NCBI RefSeq assembly: GCF_000308835.1
Contig: NZ_BAGN01000015.1
Span: 50,442 to 114,441, forward strand
Direction of reading: 5' to 3'
From: Nocardia vinacea NBRC 16497
GTDB lineage: Bacteria > Actinomycetota > Actinomycetes > Mycobacteriales > Mycobacteriaceae
DNA length: 64,000 nt
A program made the translations under genes and the position numbers. Positions 1-9,040 of this stretch are shown here, piece after piece (positions within the stretch are counted from its first letter, which is position 1; every line of letters begins with the position of its first letter). The notes below the pieces were generated by a model. The model was not told where the DNA came from and did not search any database. It saw only the letters and a list, made by a program, of their open reading frames with translations.

Positions 1-1
1 C

Positions 2-1618
2 CGGCTCTACGAACTGATCTGGCAGCGCACGGTCGCCTCGCAGATGGCCGATGCCAGGGGCACTACGTTGACGCTGCGGATCACCGGTGTCGCGGGGACC
101 GGCGAGGAATGCGTGTTCTCGGCCTCCGGTCGGACCATCACTTTCCCGGGCTTCCTCAAGGCCTACGTCGAGAGTGTCGACGAGGAGGCGGGCGGTCAGT
201 CCGACGACGCCGAATCCCGGCTGCCCGCGCTCGACGAGGGCGAGCGCGTCACGGCGGTGGAGCTGAATCCCGATGGGCACAGCACGAATCCGCCTGCGCG
301 GTATACCGAAGCGTCGTTGATCAAGACGCTCGAAGACCTCGGCATAGGGCGGCCTTCGACGTATTCGTCGATCATCAAGACCATTCTCGACCGCGGATAT
401 GTGTACAAGCGCGGCAGTGCGCTGGTGCCGTCGTGGGTCGCCTTCGCGGTGGTCGGTTTGTTGGAGGCCTACTTCGGGCGGCTGGTCGACTTCGACTTCA
501 CCGCCGCGATGGAGGATGATCTCGACGCCATCGCCGGCGGGCGTGAGCAGCGCGGAAATTGGTTGTCCAGCTTCTATTTCGGTGGCGATCACGGTGTCGA
601 GGGTTCGGTCGCGCGCTCCGGTGGTCTGAAGCGGATGGTTGGTGAGCGGCTCGATGATATCGATGCCCGCGAGGTCAATTCGATCAAGCTGTTCGTCGAT
701 GACGAGGGTCGCGACGTGGTGGTTCGGGTCGGTCGATTCGGACCGTATCTGGAGCGGATGGTCGCCAATCCGGATGATCCGGAAGGGGATTCGATTTCGC
801 AGCGGGCGAATCTGCCCGATGATCTGCCGCCGGACGAGCTGACCGCCGCAGTCGCCGAGAAGCTTTTCTCGACGCCGCAGGAGGGACGCACGCTGGGTAC
901 CGATCCGGCGACCGGACATGAAATCGTCGCCAAGGAAGGACGTTTCGGGCCGTACGTCACCGAGATCCTGCCGGAGCCCGCGGCCGAGGAAGTGCCCGCG
1001 CCCGCGAAGAAGACCGCGAAAAAGGCTGCGGCGCCTAAGCCGAGGACCGGATCGCTGTTCAAAGATATGGATCTGGCGACGATTACGCTCGACGATGCGC
1101 TGAAGTTGTTGTCGCTGCCGCGCGTTGTCGGCGCCGACCCGGCTTCCGGTGAGGAGATCACCGCGCAGAACGGGCGCTACGGCCCATATCTGAAGAAGGG
1201 CACCGATTCTCGCTCGCTGCTCAACGAAGACCAGATCTTCACCGTGACGCTGGACGAGGCGCTCAAGATCTACGCCGAGCCCAAGCGGCGCGGCCGCCAG
1301 GCCGCCAGTGCTGCGGCGTTGCGCGAGCTCGGGAACGATTCGGCCACCGGTAAGCCGATGGTGATCAAGGACGGGCGCTTCGGTCCGTACGTCACCGATG
1401 GTGAGACCAATGCCAGCCTGCGCAAGGGCGACGAGGTCGATTCGATCACCGATGAGCGGGCTTCGGAACTGCTCGCCGATCGGCGAGCGCGTGGTCCGGT
1501 GAAGAAGACGGCCAAGAAGGCGGCGGCGAAGAAGACTCCGGCCAAGAAGGCGACAGCGGCGAAGAAGACCGCTGCCAAGAAAACCACTGCCAAGAAGACG
1601 GCCGCGAAGAAGTCCTGA
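2..1618 (+). CDS. topA: DNA topoisomerase I, C-terminal part (gene enters from the left edge)
   Basis: Type IA topoisomerase that relaxes negatively supercoiled DNA. The frame is open from base 2, so the N-terminal Toprim region and the catalytic tyrosine lie outside the window. Visible are the IGRPSTYSSII segment typical of the type IA core, and then four C-terminal repeats carrying GRFGPY or GRYGPY without zinc cysteines, which is the actinobacterial form of the DNA-binding tail. The last ~40 residues are a run of KKTAKKAA-type units, a basic tail also seen in mycobacterial and streptomycete TopA. It is followed by a DinB-like gene and holB in the same direction. Confidence 0.97.
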   Translation, partial: RLYELIWQRTVASQMADARGTTLTLRITGVAGTGEECVFSASGRTITFPGFLKAYVESVDEEAGGQSDDAESRLPALDEGERVTAVELNPDGHSTNPPARYTEASLIKTLEDLGIGRPSTYSSIIKTILDRGYVYKRGSALVPSWVAFAVVGLLEAYFGRLVDFDFTAAMEDDLDAIAGGREQRGNWLSSFYFGGDHGVEGSVARSGGLKRMVGERLDDIDAREVNSIKLFVDDEGRDVVVRVGRFGPYLERMVANPDDPEGDSISQRANLPDDLPPDELTAAVAEKLFSTPQEGRTLGTDPATGHEIVAKEGRFGPYVTEILPEPAAEEVPAPAKKTAKKAAAPKPRTGSLFKDMDLATITLDDALKLLSLPRVVGADPASGEEITAQNGRYGPYLKKGTDSRSLLNEDQIFTVTLDEALKIYAEPKRRGRQAASAAALRELGNDSATGKPMVIKDGRFGPYVTDGETNASLRKGDEVDSITDERASELLADRRARGPVKKTAKKAAAKKTPAKKATAAKKTAAKKTTAKKTAAKKS

Positions 1619-1684
1619 CGGTTTCGTCGGTGCATTGCCGTAGCCTCGCCCCGGTATCGAAGCTCGATCGAGAAGGGGACCACC

Positions 1685-2188
1685 ATGGCCATCGATCAGG
1701 AACGCGAAGATCTCATCCTCGCACTCGACAGTCAGCGCGAGCTGTTTCGAATCACCCTGCGTGGTCTCGACGAGCAGCAGGCCCGGCAGCGCACAACCGT
1801 CAGCGAGTTGACTCTCGGTGGACTGCTGCACCATGTCGTCAACTGCGAGCGGCATTGGACAAAGGTCATCGTCGAGCGCGATGAGACGGCGAAGCAGGAA
1901 CTGGCCGAATTCGAGGGTGAATATGTGATGGCGCCCGACGATACGATTGCGGGACTGCTGGCCACTTGGGACGAGGTGGCGGAGGCGACCGCGAAGCTGA
2001 TTCGAACCGAGCCGGATCTGAGCACGTCCATCCCGACCCCGACGACACCGTGGACGCCCGACCGCGTGTGGTGGACCGTGCGGTTCACGCTGCTGCACGT
2101 GTTGCGCGAGATCACCCACCATAGTGGGCACGCCGACATCATTCGGGAGGCGCTCGACGGTGCCAATACCACCTACCAGCGAGCTTGA
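1685..2188 (+). CDS. DinB/DUF664-family protein
   Basis: Protein of 167 residues with the four-helix DinB-like fold expected from its length and pattern. It has His residues at the usual metal-ligand places (LHHVVNCERHW near residue 40 and HHSGHAD near residue 145). Family members include mycothiol- or bacillithiol-dependent transferases and many proteins of unknown role, so a thiol-dependent transferase is possible but not shown. The ATG at 1685 is preceded by gaaggggacc, a usable Shine-Dalgarno region. It lies between topA and holB on the same strand, about 65 bases after topA. Confidence 0.85.
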   Translation: MAIDQEREDLILALDSQRELFRITLRGLDEQQARQRTTVSELTLGGLLHHVVNCERHWTKVIVERDETAKQELAEFEGEYVMAPDDTIAGLLATWDEVAEATAKLIRTEPDLSTSIPTPTTPWTPDRVWWTVRFTLLHVLREITHHSGHADIIREALDGANTTYQRA

Positions 2189-2247
2189 TTCGAATCCGTT
2201 CAGCCGTCCGGTCGGGGCTGTCGGAGGGGGCGGCTAGGGTGTAGCGC

Positions 2248-3453
2248 GTGGCGGGTGTCTTCGATCGGCTGGTTGGGCAGGATGCGGTCGAGTCCGAATT
2301 GCGGGCGGCCGCGGTCGCCGCGCGCGGGGGGACCGGCAATGGTGCGATGACGCATTCGTGGCTGTTCACCGGACCGCCCGGATCGGGGAGATCCGTTGCG
2401 GCGCTGTGCTTTGCGGCCGCGTTGCAGTGCACGGACGAAGGGGAGCCCGGATGTGGTCGGTGCCATGCGTGCACGACCACGATGGCCGGAACGCACGGCG
2501 ATGTGCGGCGGGTGATTCCGGAAGGGCTGAGCATCAGCACCAAGGAGATGCGCGAGATCGTGCAGATCGCCTCGCGGCGGCCGAGTACCGGTCGATGGCA
2601 GGTGGTGCTGATCGAGGACGCCGACCGGTTGACCGAGGCGGCGGGCAATGTGCTGTTGAAGGTGGTCGAGGAGCCGCCGGATCGGACGGTATTCCTGCTG
2701 TGCGCGCCATCGGTGGATCCGGAGGACATTTCCGTGACGCTGCGGTCGCGCTGTCGGCATGTACATCTGGTGACGCCATCGGTGCCCGCCATCGCGCAGG
2801 TGCTGCGCGAGCGCGACAAGCTCGATGAGAAGACCGCCACCTGGGCGGCATCGGTGAGCGGCGGTCATGTCGGGCGGGCTCGGCGGTTGGCCACCGATGA
2901 GGAAGCGCGTGCTCGTCGGCAGCGGGCGCTGGCGTTGGTGGGCGCGGTTTCGCGGCCGGGTGCCGCGTATGCGGCCGCGGATGAATTGGTGAAATCCGCC
3001 GACGATGAGGCCAAGCAGATGAGTGCGGCCCGCGACGAACGTGAGCGCGAAGAACTGGCGACCGCAATGGGCGCGGGCGGCACCGGTAAGGGCGCCGCCG
3101 GCGCGACCCGAGGTTCGGCCGGTGTGCTCAAGGACCTTGAGCGCAGGCAGAAATCCCGTGCCACCCGCACCGGGCGCGATGCCCTCGACCGCGCGCTCAT
3201 CGACGTCGCCGGCGTCTACCGCGATGCCCTGGCAGTCCGCTTCGGTGCCGCCCGCAACGGTTCCGGCGTCACCCTCACTCACCCCGATATGTCCGACCAG
3301 ATCCACGACCTCGCCGACCGCGTCCGTCCCGAGGGCCTGCTCCGCTCCATCGAAGCCGTCCTCACCTGCCGCGAGGCCCTCGACCTCAACGTCAAACCCC
3401 GTTTCGCCCTCGCCGCCATGGTCGCCACCCTCATCTCCGCCCAAACCGCGTGA
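2248..3453 (+). CDS. holB: DNA polymerase III subunit delta' (clamp loader)
   Basis: Clamp-loader subunit that helps load the beta sliding clamp. It starts at a GTG (2248) with VFDRLVGQDAVESEL. The AAA+ core shows GPPGSGRS at the P-loop, a four-Cys zinc module (QC, GC, RC and AC around residues 68-83), and the EEPPDRTVFLLC and LRSRC sensor/SRC segments. Length of 401 residues is normal for actinobacteria. topA-holB-tRNA-Thr is a common gene order in mycobacteria and nocardiae, which matches the tRNA-Thr remnant immediately downstream. Confidence 0.95.
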   Translation: MAGVFDRLVGQDAVESELRAAAVAARGGTGNGAMTHSWLFTGPPGSGRSVAALCFAAALQCTDEGEPGCGRCHACTTTMAGTHGDVRRVIPEGLSISTKEMREIVQIASRRPSTGRWQVVLIEDADRLTEAAGNVLLKVVEEPPDRTVFLLCAPSVDPEDISVTLRSRCRHVHLVTPSVPAIAQVLRERDKLDEKTATWAASVSGGHVGRARRLATDEEARARRQRALALVGAVSRPGAAYAAADELVKSADDEAKQMSAARDEREREELATAMGAGGTGKGAAGATRGSAGVLKDLERRQKSRATRTGRDALDRALIDVAGVYRDALAVRFGAARNGSGVTLTHPDMSDQIHDLADRVRPEGLLRSIEAVLTCREALDLNVKPRFALAAMVATLISAQTA

Positions 3454-3483
3454 CCGCTACCACCCGTTTTCGCGATCCGACCG

Positions 3484-3554
3484 CCGAGACGATAGACTCG
3501 CGTGGCCGAAAGGCACGCCGCCTTAGCTCAGTCGGTAGAGCGCTTCACTCGTAA
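3484..3554 (+). repeat. Left attachment repeat with tRNA-Thr 5' fragment
   Basis: Identical base for base to 19447-19517. It covers 33 bases upstream of the tRNA and then tRNA positions 1-38 (3517-3554), ending in the anticodon loop. The 3' half of the tRNA is missing here, so this copy cannot be functional. Similarity continues imperfectly for about 15 bases upstream (tttcgcgatccg versus tttcgctatccg). Confidence 0.92.
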
Positions 3555-4130
3555 GTACGGCATTGCTGACCTCGTTGTCTCCCTTGCGGTTTCGAATTCA
3601 ATCTCTTTGCTTCGGCGTTGGATCGCTGGTGTGACCTGCTTTGATGCGTTCGACCAGCAAAGACATGTTGATTCTGCCGTGGGACGGGCGTGCGCAGTGT
3701 GGTCACGATCGCTGCTGTGCCTCAGTCGGGTTCGGTGTGTTTCGCTCCGATTCGGCTTGGTTCGGCAGGGTAATTTTTACCGAGATTCTGCCGACTTTCG
3801 GGAGCCGATCGCCTAGCTTCCGGTTCGCTGGTTACCGGTCAGCGATGGTGGTCCGGCGCTGGATGGAAATCTGTTGATATTCACGGCGTGTCGCGCACCG
3901 TGTCGCGCGTGCGTCGGTTGGTGTGAGCCGCTGCGGCACGAAGGCTATTGCGCGACAGTCGATCCGCAGATAGCCTGGCGTGGCTATCTGAGCTGTCGGT
4001 GTATCCATCGCAGCGGCGTCGAGGGACTTGATCGGCGCGAATCCTGACAACCACTGCTCTATGTCTGCATGCGGTTGTCGTCGTCCCTCCGCCGCGTACA
4101 CACGCGCATGACGCCAGGAGTGCTTACCGA
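3555..4130. other. Non-coding island end between left att repeat and integrase
   Basis: I see no convincing gene in these 576 bases. Open frames here lack a recognisable family or a Shine-Dalgarno sequence. The stretch just before 4131 (ccaggagtgcttaccga) contains a usable Shine-Dalgarno for the integrase. Arm-type integrase sites would be expected here but I could not identify repeats with certainty. Confidence 0.5.
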
Positions 4131-4885
4131 ATGCCCGCAATCAATCGCGGCCTGTACTTCGAAGCCAGATTCAAGACCAGCCCGGGGAAGTATCAGACGA
4201 TCCGGGACGAGAATGGCAAGCCTCGGCGGTACCCGACCAAGGAACTGGCCGAAACCGCTTGCAAGGAAGAGGAGATTGTCTATCGGGTTCTGAGCACACG
4301 GCCCGCCGTCGCTGCGGGGGCTGTCAATGGCCGCAGTGAGCCTTATGGGGTCGCACAGATGCTCGATTGGAGTGTCGATCCCGGCCAGCAGGCGTTCCAG
4401 GACTATGTCGAAGAGTGGCTGGATGATCAGGATCTCGCCGACAACACGGTTCACAACTATGAGAGCCACATCCAGTGCCATCTGCTGCCGACGTTCGGAC
4501 CGATGCCGCTGCTGGATATCACTCGCAGGGCGGTCGCTGATTGGGAAAGGGCTTTGCGTGCAGGGGGTACAGTGCCGACAGTATCAACACGTATCGTGCG
4601 TTCCTGCATGTGATTCTGGAGGATGCGGTCGAGGCTAAGAAGATCCCGGTCAATCCGGCACGACGTAAACGCAATCGGGGTCGTCGTACCGGAATGACAC
4701 CGCATGGGAATCGGCATTCTCACCGAACGTTGCTGGAGCAGTTGGGAACGCCGCAGAAGTTGATCAACGAAAGGATCGGCCACCAAGACTCGTCGGTGCA
4801 GGACCGCTATCCCCAGGTCACTGACGCGATGGTTAAGAAATTGATGGCCGACTTGACTGAGGTGGGGCCCGATGCTCTGGACTAG
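4131..4885 (+). pseudogene. Tyrosine recombinase (integrase), frameshifted and internally deleted
   Basis: The first frame (4131-~4555) encodes an AP2-like arm-binding N-terminus and the SAM-like core-binding domain (TVHNYESHIQCHLLPTFG). Near 4555 the reading frame shifts to GYSADSINTYRAFLHVILEDA, which continues the same domain, so about one base was lost or gained. After NPARRKRNRGRR the catalytic domain is mostly absent: the sequence jumps to HGNRHSHRTLLEQLG, INERIGHQDS and RYPQVT, which are the HxxR, H/W and nucleophile-Tyr boxes. The first catalytic Arg and the Lys hairpin are gone. It is the likely integrase of this island, now dead. Confidence 0.88.
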
Positions 4886-4994
4886 CGTCTGGAAATCTGT
4901 CCAACCTCGCCGGTTGCGATGCTGAACGGGCTCCTGCGCCTGCGGGCTGAAGAGCTGCAAAAGCAAGGCCGGGTGGTGGCTGCGTAGGCGACTC

Positions 4995-5133
4995 TCGTCT
5001 GCGAGCGCCATTTCCCTTTCATGCTGTGCCGCTTGTGTTTTCGTATCGGTTCACCGGTCCGCAGCTTCTTGCGCATCGGTTTCGAGATCAGTTTCCACCG
5101 GCTGGTGTAGATCGTCTCATGACTGATGGTCAT
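4995..5133 (-). pseudogene. IS30-family transposase fragment
   Basis: A short minus-strand segment reads TISHETIYTS, then MRKKLRTGEP and RKHKRHSMKGKW. This resembles the ISHETIY...LRTGR segment just before the DDE core of IS30-type transposases. No start, no DDE core and no inverted repeats are visible, so it is debris between the dead integrase and the porin genes. The call rests on a short match and could be wrong. Confidence 0.5.
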
Positions 5134-5144
5134 CTCGTTGTAGC

Positions 5145-5825
5145 TTATACGACGACCGGGTTGCCATACACTACGACCGTTTCGTCGTCGATCTTGGATT
5201 TCGCCGATACCATCACGAAGGAACGGACTGTGAGTCCGGTCAGGCAACCATCGGCTTTGATACTGGTTCGAACAATATCGATGCGCGGCTCGTGATCTTT
5301 CAGGGAGATCTTTTCGACAACTATGTCCGAGATCGTCCCCGCTGCGAGGCTGACGGTTATTTTCGGTTTCACCTCTATTTTGGGTGACACGTTCGACCGC
5401 CGATCTTTCGGCGACTCGAACACCTGCGGAGTTATCACCAGCACGCTTGGCGGTACGAGGCCGGCATCGACGCCGAGGGACGCGGTGATCGACCGCAAGG
5501 ATGCTGCGCATCCGACGTGATAGCCGACTATCAGCTCGGCGTCCTTCAGGTTCTTGAATACAGAACCCTTGATCTCGGCGTAGGCCGAATTGCTCACCAC
5601 CGCTTCCCGAGTCGGGATGAGTCCGGGACCGGTCGCATTGACAACCTCCTCGTCACGGTGCCCGACGATCAATGTTCGACCGTCCGCGGTCCCGATCGAC
5701 AGTTCGTGTCGGTCACTCCGCGGAGCGTCGGCTGAGGCATTGGGCGCACCCGCGATCAGAACGACCGCAGTGAGCGATACGCACCACCACAACCATGCAC
5801 CACGAATTCTCTGTTCTAGCTTCAC
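5145..5825 (-). CDS. MspA-family porin, downstream member of a pair
   Basis: Outer (mycolate) membrane porin family. The protein has 226 residues, starting at a GTG. It shows a hydrophobic signal segment (LWWCVSLTAVVLIAGAPNASA), then the family pattern: GRTLIVGHRDEEV, the conserved VGYHVGCA motif, a variable middle and a C-terminal GNPVVV end. It starts 15 bases after the stop of the upstream MspA gene and is probably co-transcribed with it. The middle region is longer and more charged than in its neighbour, so pore properties may differ. Confidence 0.85.
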   Translation of the reverse strand: MKLEQRIRGAWLWWCVSLTAVVLIAGAPNASADAPRSDRHELSIGTADGRTLIVGHRDEEVVNATGPGLIPTREAVVSNSAYAEIKGSVFKNLKDAELIVGYHVGCAASLRSITASLGVDAGLVPPSVLVITPQVFESPKDRRSNVSPKIEVKPKITVSLAAGTISDIVVEKISLKDHEPRIDIVRTSIKADGCLTGLTVRSFVMVSAKSKIDDETVVVYGNPVVV

Positions 5826-5840
5826 CGCAGCGCGTCCGTC

Positions 5841-6491
5841 TTACAGCGGGATCGGGTCACCGTAGACCGCGACCGAGTCGTCGGCTTGGGTGGATTTCGC
5901 GGCGATAATCGTGTACGAGCGGATACTTGCCGGCCCCACACAGCCGTCGATCTTCACATGGGCATTGCGAGTGGTGATGAATGCCTTGGTGTCCTCCAGC
6001 GGCTTCTCGCCGGTAGGGAGATCGACAACCTTGCCCGGTGCCAGCGTGACCTGGAAACTCGGCGAAATCGAGGCGGTCGGACCGATATTCGCGCCGACGG
6101 TGGGTGTCGGGATGCCGGGGTTGATGAGGATGCCCGGGGTGAAGCCGACGTTCACCGAAGCGCCCAGGGTGATGGATGTCAGATCTACCGCACATCCGAC
6201 GTGGTAGCCCGTCCGTAGTACCACACCCTGCAGCTTTGAGCCGTGCCCCGCGATCGAGCCGTAGGCCTGGTTGGTTACGAAGACTTCGCGGGTGGTGCCG
6301 ATGCCGTTGAGTGGGGGGACGCGGTTGGCTTCCTCGTTGCGGTGGCCGACCGCCAGCTGCCAGCCGTCCTCCATGGCGACGGAACTTTCATGGGGTGGCA
6401 GGGACAGCCCCTCCGCCTGGGCATTCGTGGCACCGGCCAGCAGAGCGGCACCTACAGCCGCCATAGCCGGGATCAACTTCTTGGTACGCAT
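5841..6491 (-). CDS. MspA-family porin
   Basis: A 216-residue secreted porin-family protein. I choose ATG 6491 (MRTKKLIPAMAAVGAALL) because gggggag lies three bases upstream and a clean signal peptide ending NAQA follows; an upstream in-frame ATG at 6530 is less likely. Family marks are QLAVGHRNEEAN, TGYHVGCAVDLTS, the Gly/Pro-rich centre and a C-terminal YGDPIPL. It is the first gene of a two-porin unit. The shared 13-bp palindrome lies 156 bases upstream (6647-6659). Confidence 0.9.
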   Translation of the reverse strand: MRTKKLIPAMAAVGAALLAGATNAQAEGLSLPPHESSVAMEDGWQLAVGHRNEEANRVPPLNGIGTTREVFVTNQAYGSIAGHGSKLQGVVLRTGYHVGCAVDLTSITLGASVNVGFTPGILINPGIPTPTVGANIGPTASISPSFQVTLAPGKVVDLPTGEKPLEDTKAFITTRNAHVKIDGCVGPASIRSYTIIAAKSTQADDSVAVYGDPIPL

Positions 6492-6868
6492 CAGCTCCCC
6501 CTTTTCGATCGAATGAACCGGGTCGACCAACTCCCTGGGTCGCTCGGCATTGCGCCCGGAACGCTAGGGCGCAGTTGGCGGACACCGCAATCCCCGCAAT
6601 CGCGCCGTACATAGGGACTGTGCAGGTCACACGCAGTGCAGATTCAGTCCGGTCCGGACACAGAACAGCAGGGGTCATGGTCGAACGCGCATGCCGAATG
6701 GACGCCTGGCAGATTGCACGGAGCTCGCCGGCTCAGTTCGGGCAGGTGACGAAAAATGTTGGAAATCAATGGAACTGAATCATCCTCGCCGCCGTCTATA
6801 CCTGTCGTAGAGACACAACCGACCAGTCGTTTACGACGACGTGGTCTTCGAACTGTTCGGGGGAGCAC
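6492..6868. other. Divergent intergenic region, porin pair / STAND gene
   Basis: These 377 bases separate two divergently transcribed units and should hold both promoters. The only structured element I could identify is the GTCCGG-T-CCGGAC palindrome at 6647-6659. The right end contains gggggag four bases before the STAND gene start. Confidence 0.5.
6647..6659 (-). promoter_or_regulatory. Shared 13-bp odd palindrome, site A
   Basis: GTCCGG/CCGGAC around a single central base. Read toward the porin pair it is GTCCGGACCGGAC followed by tGAATC. The same core with GAAT two to four bases further on occurs at 9382-9394 (toward the 9.6-kb operon) and 18303-18315 (toward the FkbM-like gene). All three sites have the same relative orientation to the named gene. 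Operator function is inferred. Confidence 0.55.
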
Positions 6869-8620
6869 ATGACGGTGTCATCAACTGGCACAGCCCAGTA
6901 CGCCAACCACGGGAGGGCCGAGCGAGGGGAGTTCGCGAGACGACTATCTGCCCTGCATCGGGACGCGGGCGCCCCCTCACTGCGGTATGTCGCCACGCTG
7001 GCTCAGCAGCGGGCGCGCAATACCGAGGGCGGGGGTCGTTCGGCACTGGCGACGGCGCAGCGGATCAGCGACTGGATGAACGGACGCAATGTTCCGGCGC
7101 GGTTTGAATCGCTGGTTCCGGTCCTGCACGTATTGGGCGCACGGGCACGACGCCGCGCCGGAACACCCCGCCAGACAGTGAGTCTGCAAGCCTGGAGGTC
7201 ACTGTGGGCGGCGGCGCGGCGCGCCCCGGCCGCCACATCGGACACCACGACCCAACCGCCGTATCCGAATGCCGATGGGTTCTCAGAAGGGCAGGAGCCT
7301 GCCTTCTTCGGGCGGCAGCGTGCGATTGGTTCCATCCTGGAGATGGTTCGAGCATCGGCAAGTTCACAGCGCAATGCCGATGCCATAATGCTCACCGGTG
7401 CGTCCGGTATCGGCAAGACCGCGCTGCTACAGGCCGGCGTTATTCCGGCTCTGAGCACAGAGTCGACGCGGTGGGAGGTCGTCGTCACTACGCCAGATCG
7501 CAATCCTCTCCGCTCGCTGGCGCGAACATTCTGTGCCACAGAATGTTTCAGCACAGCCGAGCCTGATCTCGACGCCGTCCGGCGATGGGCTGGTGACCGT
7601 CGGCTGCTGCTGATCGTCGACCAATTCGAACAGTTGTACCGGCCTGATGTTGATGCGACGGTCCGCGAGAGGTTCCTGATCTGGCTGAAGCAGGTGTCGA
7701 CGATCGGGTCGGTCCTCGTTGCGGTGCGATCCGACCAGCTCACCAGTTGCTCCCAGCATCCATGGCTGGCGCATGCCGTTCAGCACAACAGCTTCACACT
7801 GACCCCCCCAGATCGTCAGGAGTTGATGTCGGCCATCGTCGGTCCACCACGCACATGCGGAGTCATTGTCGACCCTGCCGCAGCAGAACTGCTGATCACC
7901 GAGTTGGAAGTAAACCGACCAGGCAGCGACGGCCCTACCGCCGACGCCGGCGCGCTACCCCTGCTGTCGGCGACCATGCGATCGATGGGGGCAGGGCACA
8001 GCGGACGTCGACTGGACCTTGCCGCCTATCGCCGGGTCGGAGGCGTGACCGGAGTAGTCAGTCGAATCGCCGAACAGACCTGGGAGGCGTTGACATCGGC
8101 AGAACAGCTCGATGCACGTCCCATCCTGCTGGCATTGGTGACCGTCCATCGCGACGGCACCATCACCCGCCGCCGGACATCGACCGCCGAACTCGCTCGA
8201 GTCGCCGCACGAACCAGCACCGGGCCCGAACTCGTTCACCGGTTGGTGCATGCACGACTAATCACCCTGGAATCCCGGTATGCCTGGCTCGTGCACGATG
8301 CCCTACTGAAGTGGGATCGACTATCTGGCTGGATAACCGAGTATCGATCACAACTGATCTGGCGGCAACGCATCGAGGACGACGCCGCCGAATGGGAGGC
8401 CGCCCATCGCGATCCCGGCTTGCTCTACAGGAGTATCCGGCTGACGACGGCAATCCAGCATGCCGACCCCACCATGACCACCCTGGCCACCGCATTCCTC
8501 CGCGCTTCCGCCAGAGCTGAACTCGCCGCACCGCCAGCTCAGCCCCCATCCGAGATTGAGTATCCGAAAACCGTCCGACATGAGGGCCAGGGTGCTGGTC
8601 CGCGGCGGCTGGTGACGTAG
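6869..8620 (+). CDS. STAND-type ATPase (nSTAND1-like) with N-terminal HTH-like region
   Basis: A 583-residue protein. Residues ~20-90 resemble an XRE/HTH-like module common at the front of actinobacterial STAND proteins. The ATPase starts near residue 145 (FFGRQRAIGSIL), with Walker A GASGIGKTALL near residue 175 and Walker B LLLIVDQFEQL near residue 245, followed by winged-helix STAND segments (GALPLLSATM, LVHDALLKWDRL). Such proteins normally continue into WD40 or TPR sensor repeats. This one stops about 70 residues after LKWDRL, so it lacks a sensor domain. The ATG has gggggag at ideal distance. STAND ATPases act as signal-dependent switches, some in phage defence; the role here is unknown. 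Confidence 0.8.
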   Translation: MTVSSTGTAQYANHGRAERGEFARRLSALHRDAGAPSLRYVATLAQQRARNTEGGGRSALATAQRISDWMNGRNVPARFESLVPVLHVLGARARRRAGTPRQTVSLQAWRSLWAAARRAPAATSDTTTQPPYPNADGFSEGQEPAFFGRQRAIGSILEMVRASASSQRNADAIMLTGASGIGKTALLQAGVIPALSTESTRWEVVVTTPDRNPLRSLARTFCATECFSTAEPDLDAVRRWAGDRRLLLIVDQFEQLYRPDVDATVRERFLIWLKQVSTIGSVLVAVRSDQLTSCSQHPWLAHAVQHNSFTLTPPDRQELMSAIVGPPRTCGVIVDPAAAELLITELEVNRPGSDGPTADAGALPLLSATMRSMGAGHSGRRLDLAAYRRVGGVTGVVSRIAEQTWEALTSAEQLDARPILLALVTVHRDGTITRRRTSTAELARVAARTSTGPELVHRLVHARLITLESRYAWLVHDALLKWDRLSGWITEYRSQLIWRQRIEDDAAEWEAAHRDPGLLYRSIRLTTAIQHADPTMTTLATAFLRASARAELAAPPAQPPSEIEYPKTVRHEGQGAGPRRLVT

Positions 8621-8621
8621 C

Positions 8622-9040
8622 TGCGGACGGATTCGCGGCGGCGTTGTCATGTACCCACCGCAGCGCAGCCTGCTGGTCTAGCAACCCCGTCGTAGAGAAC
8701 GCCGGATCGGCCAGGAATCCCAACGCCCCAGCCGGTAGTTGCTGGTGACTACGACCATGTCCCTGGCGGCGACGAGCCGCGACGGATCGTAGGAATCGCT
8801 GCTGCCAACCTCGAACGCCCCGCTGTGAATCCATACGAGCACCGGCCGCTTCCTCGCCGCGGTCCCGGGCGGGGGTCCCCCCGCAATGCCCCCGACGCCG
8901 TCGTGACCACCGCGACATCGACCTAGTCGGCGTGTGCCCGGGACCACCGCATTCACTGACCCACCTCGCCAGCACACAAGCCGCGGCCAGAACCGCCAGC
9001 ACTCGCAGCACCGGTCCGCGCCGCCGGGCGATCGGCTCGG
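8622..9040 (-). pseudogene. Type B carboxylesterase fragment, frameshifted and truncated
   Basis: Reading on the minus strand, one frame gives a signal-like segment ([15 protein letters not shown]). Another gives [19 protein letters not shown] and [14 protein letters not shown]. The first frame then resumes as [28 protein letters not shown]. These are consecutive blocks of para-nitrobenzyl-esterase-like proteins, so at least one frameshift and an internal deletion are present. Everything after RWVHDN, including the GQSAG nucleophile elbow, is missing. The truncation point abuts the 3' end of the STAND gene. Confidence 0.8.

Noticed and set aside
1501..1615. Tandem repeat at the topA end.
   Set aside because: It encodes the normal Lys/Ala-rich tail of actinobacterial topoisomerase I.
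2200..3444. Long minus-strand open frame of 414 codons opposite holB.
   Set aside because: It is the antisense of a clear holB gene in high-GC DNA, with a low-complexity Gly/Asp/Glu-rich translation.
3832..4140. Minus-strand open frame of about 100 codons between the left att repeat and the integrase.
   Set aside because: No Shine-Dalgarno, no family pattern, and it overlaps the integrase start region.
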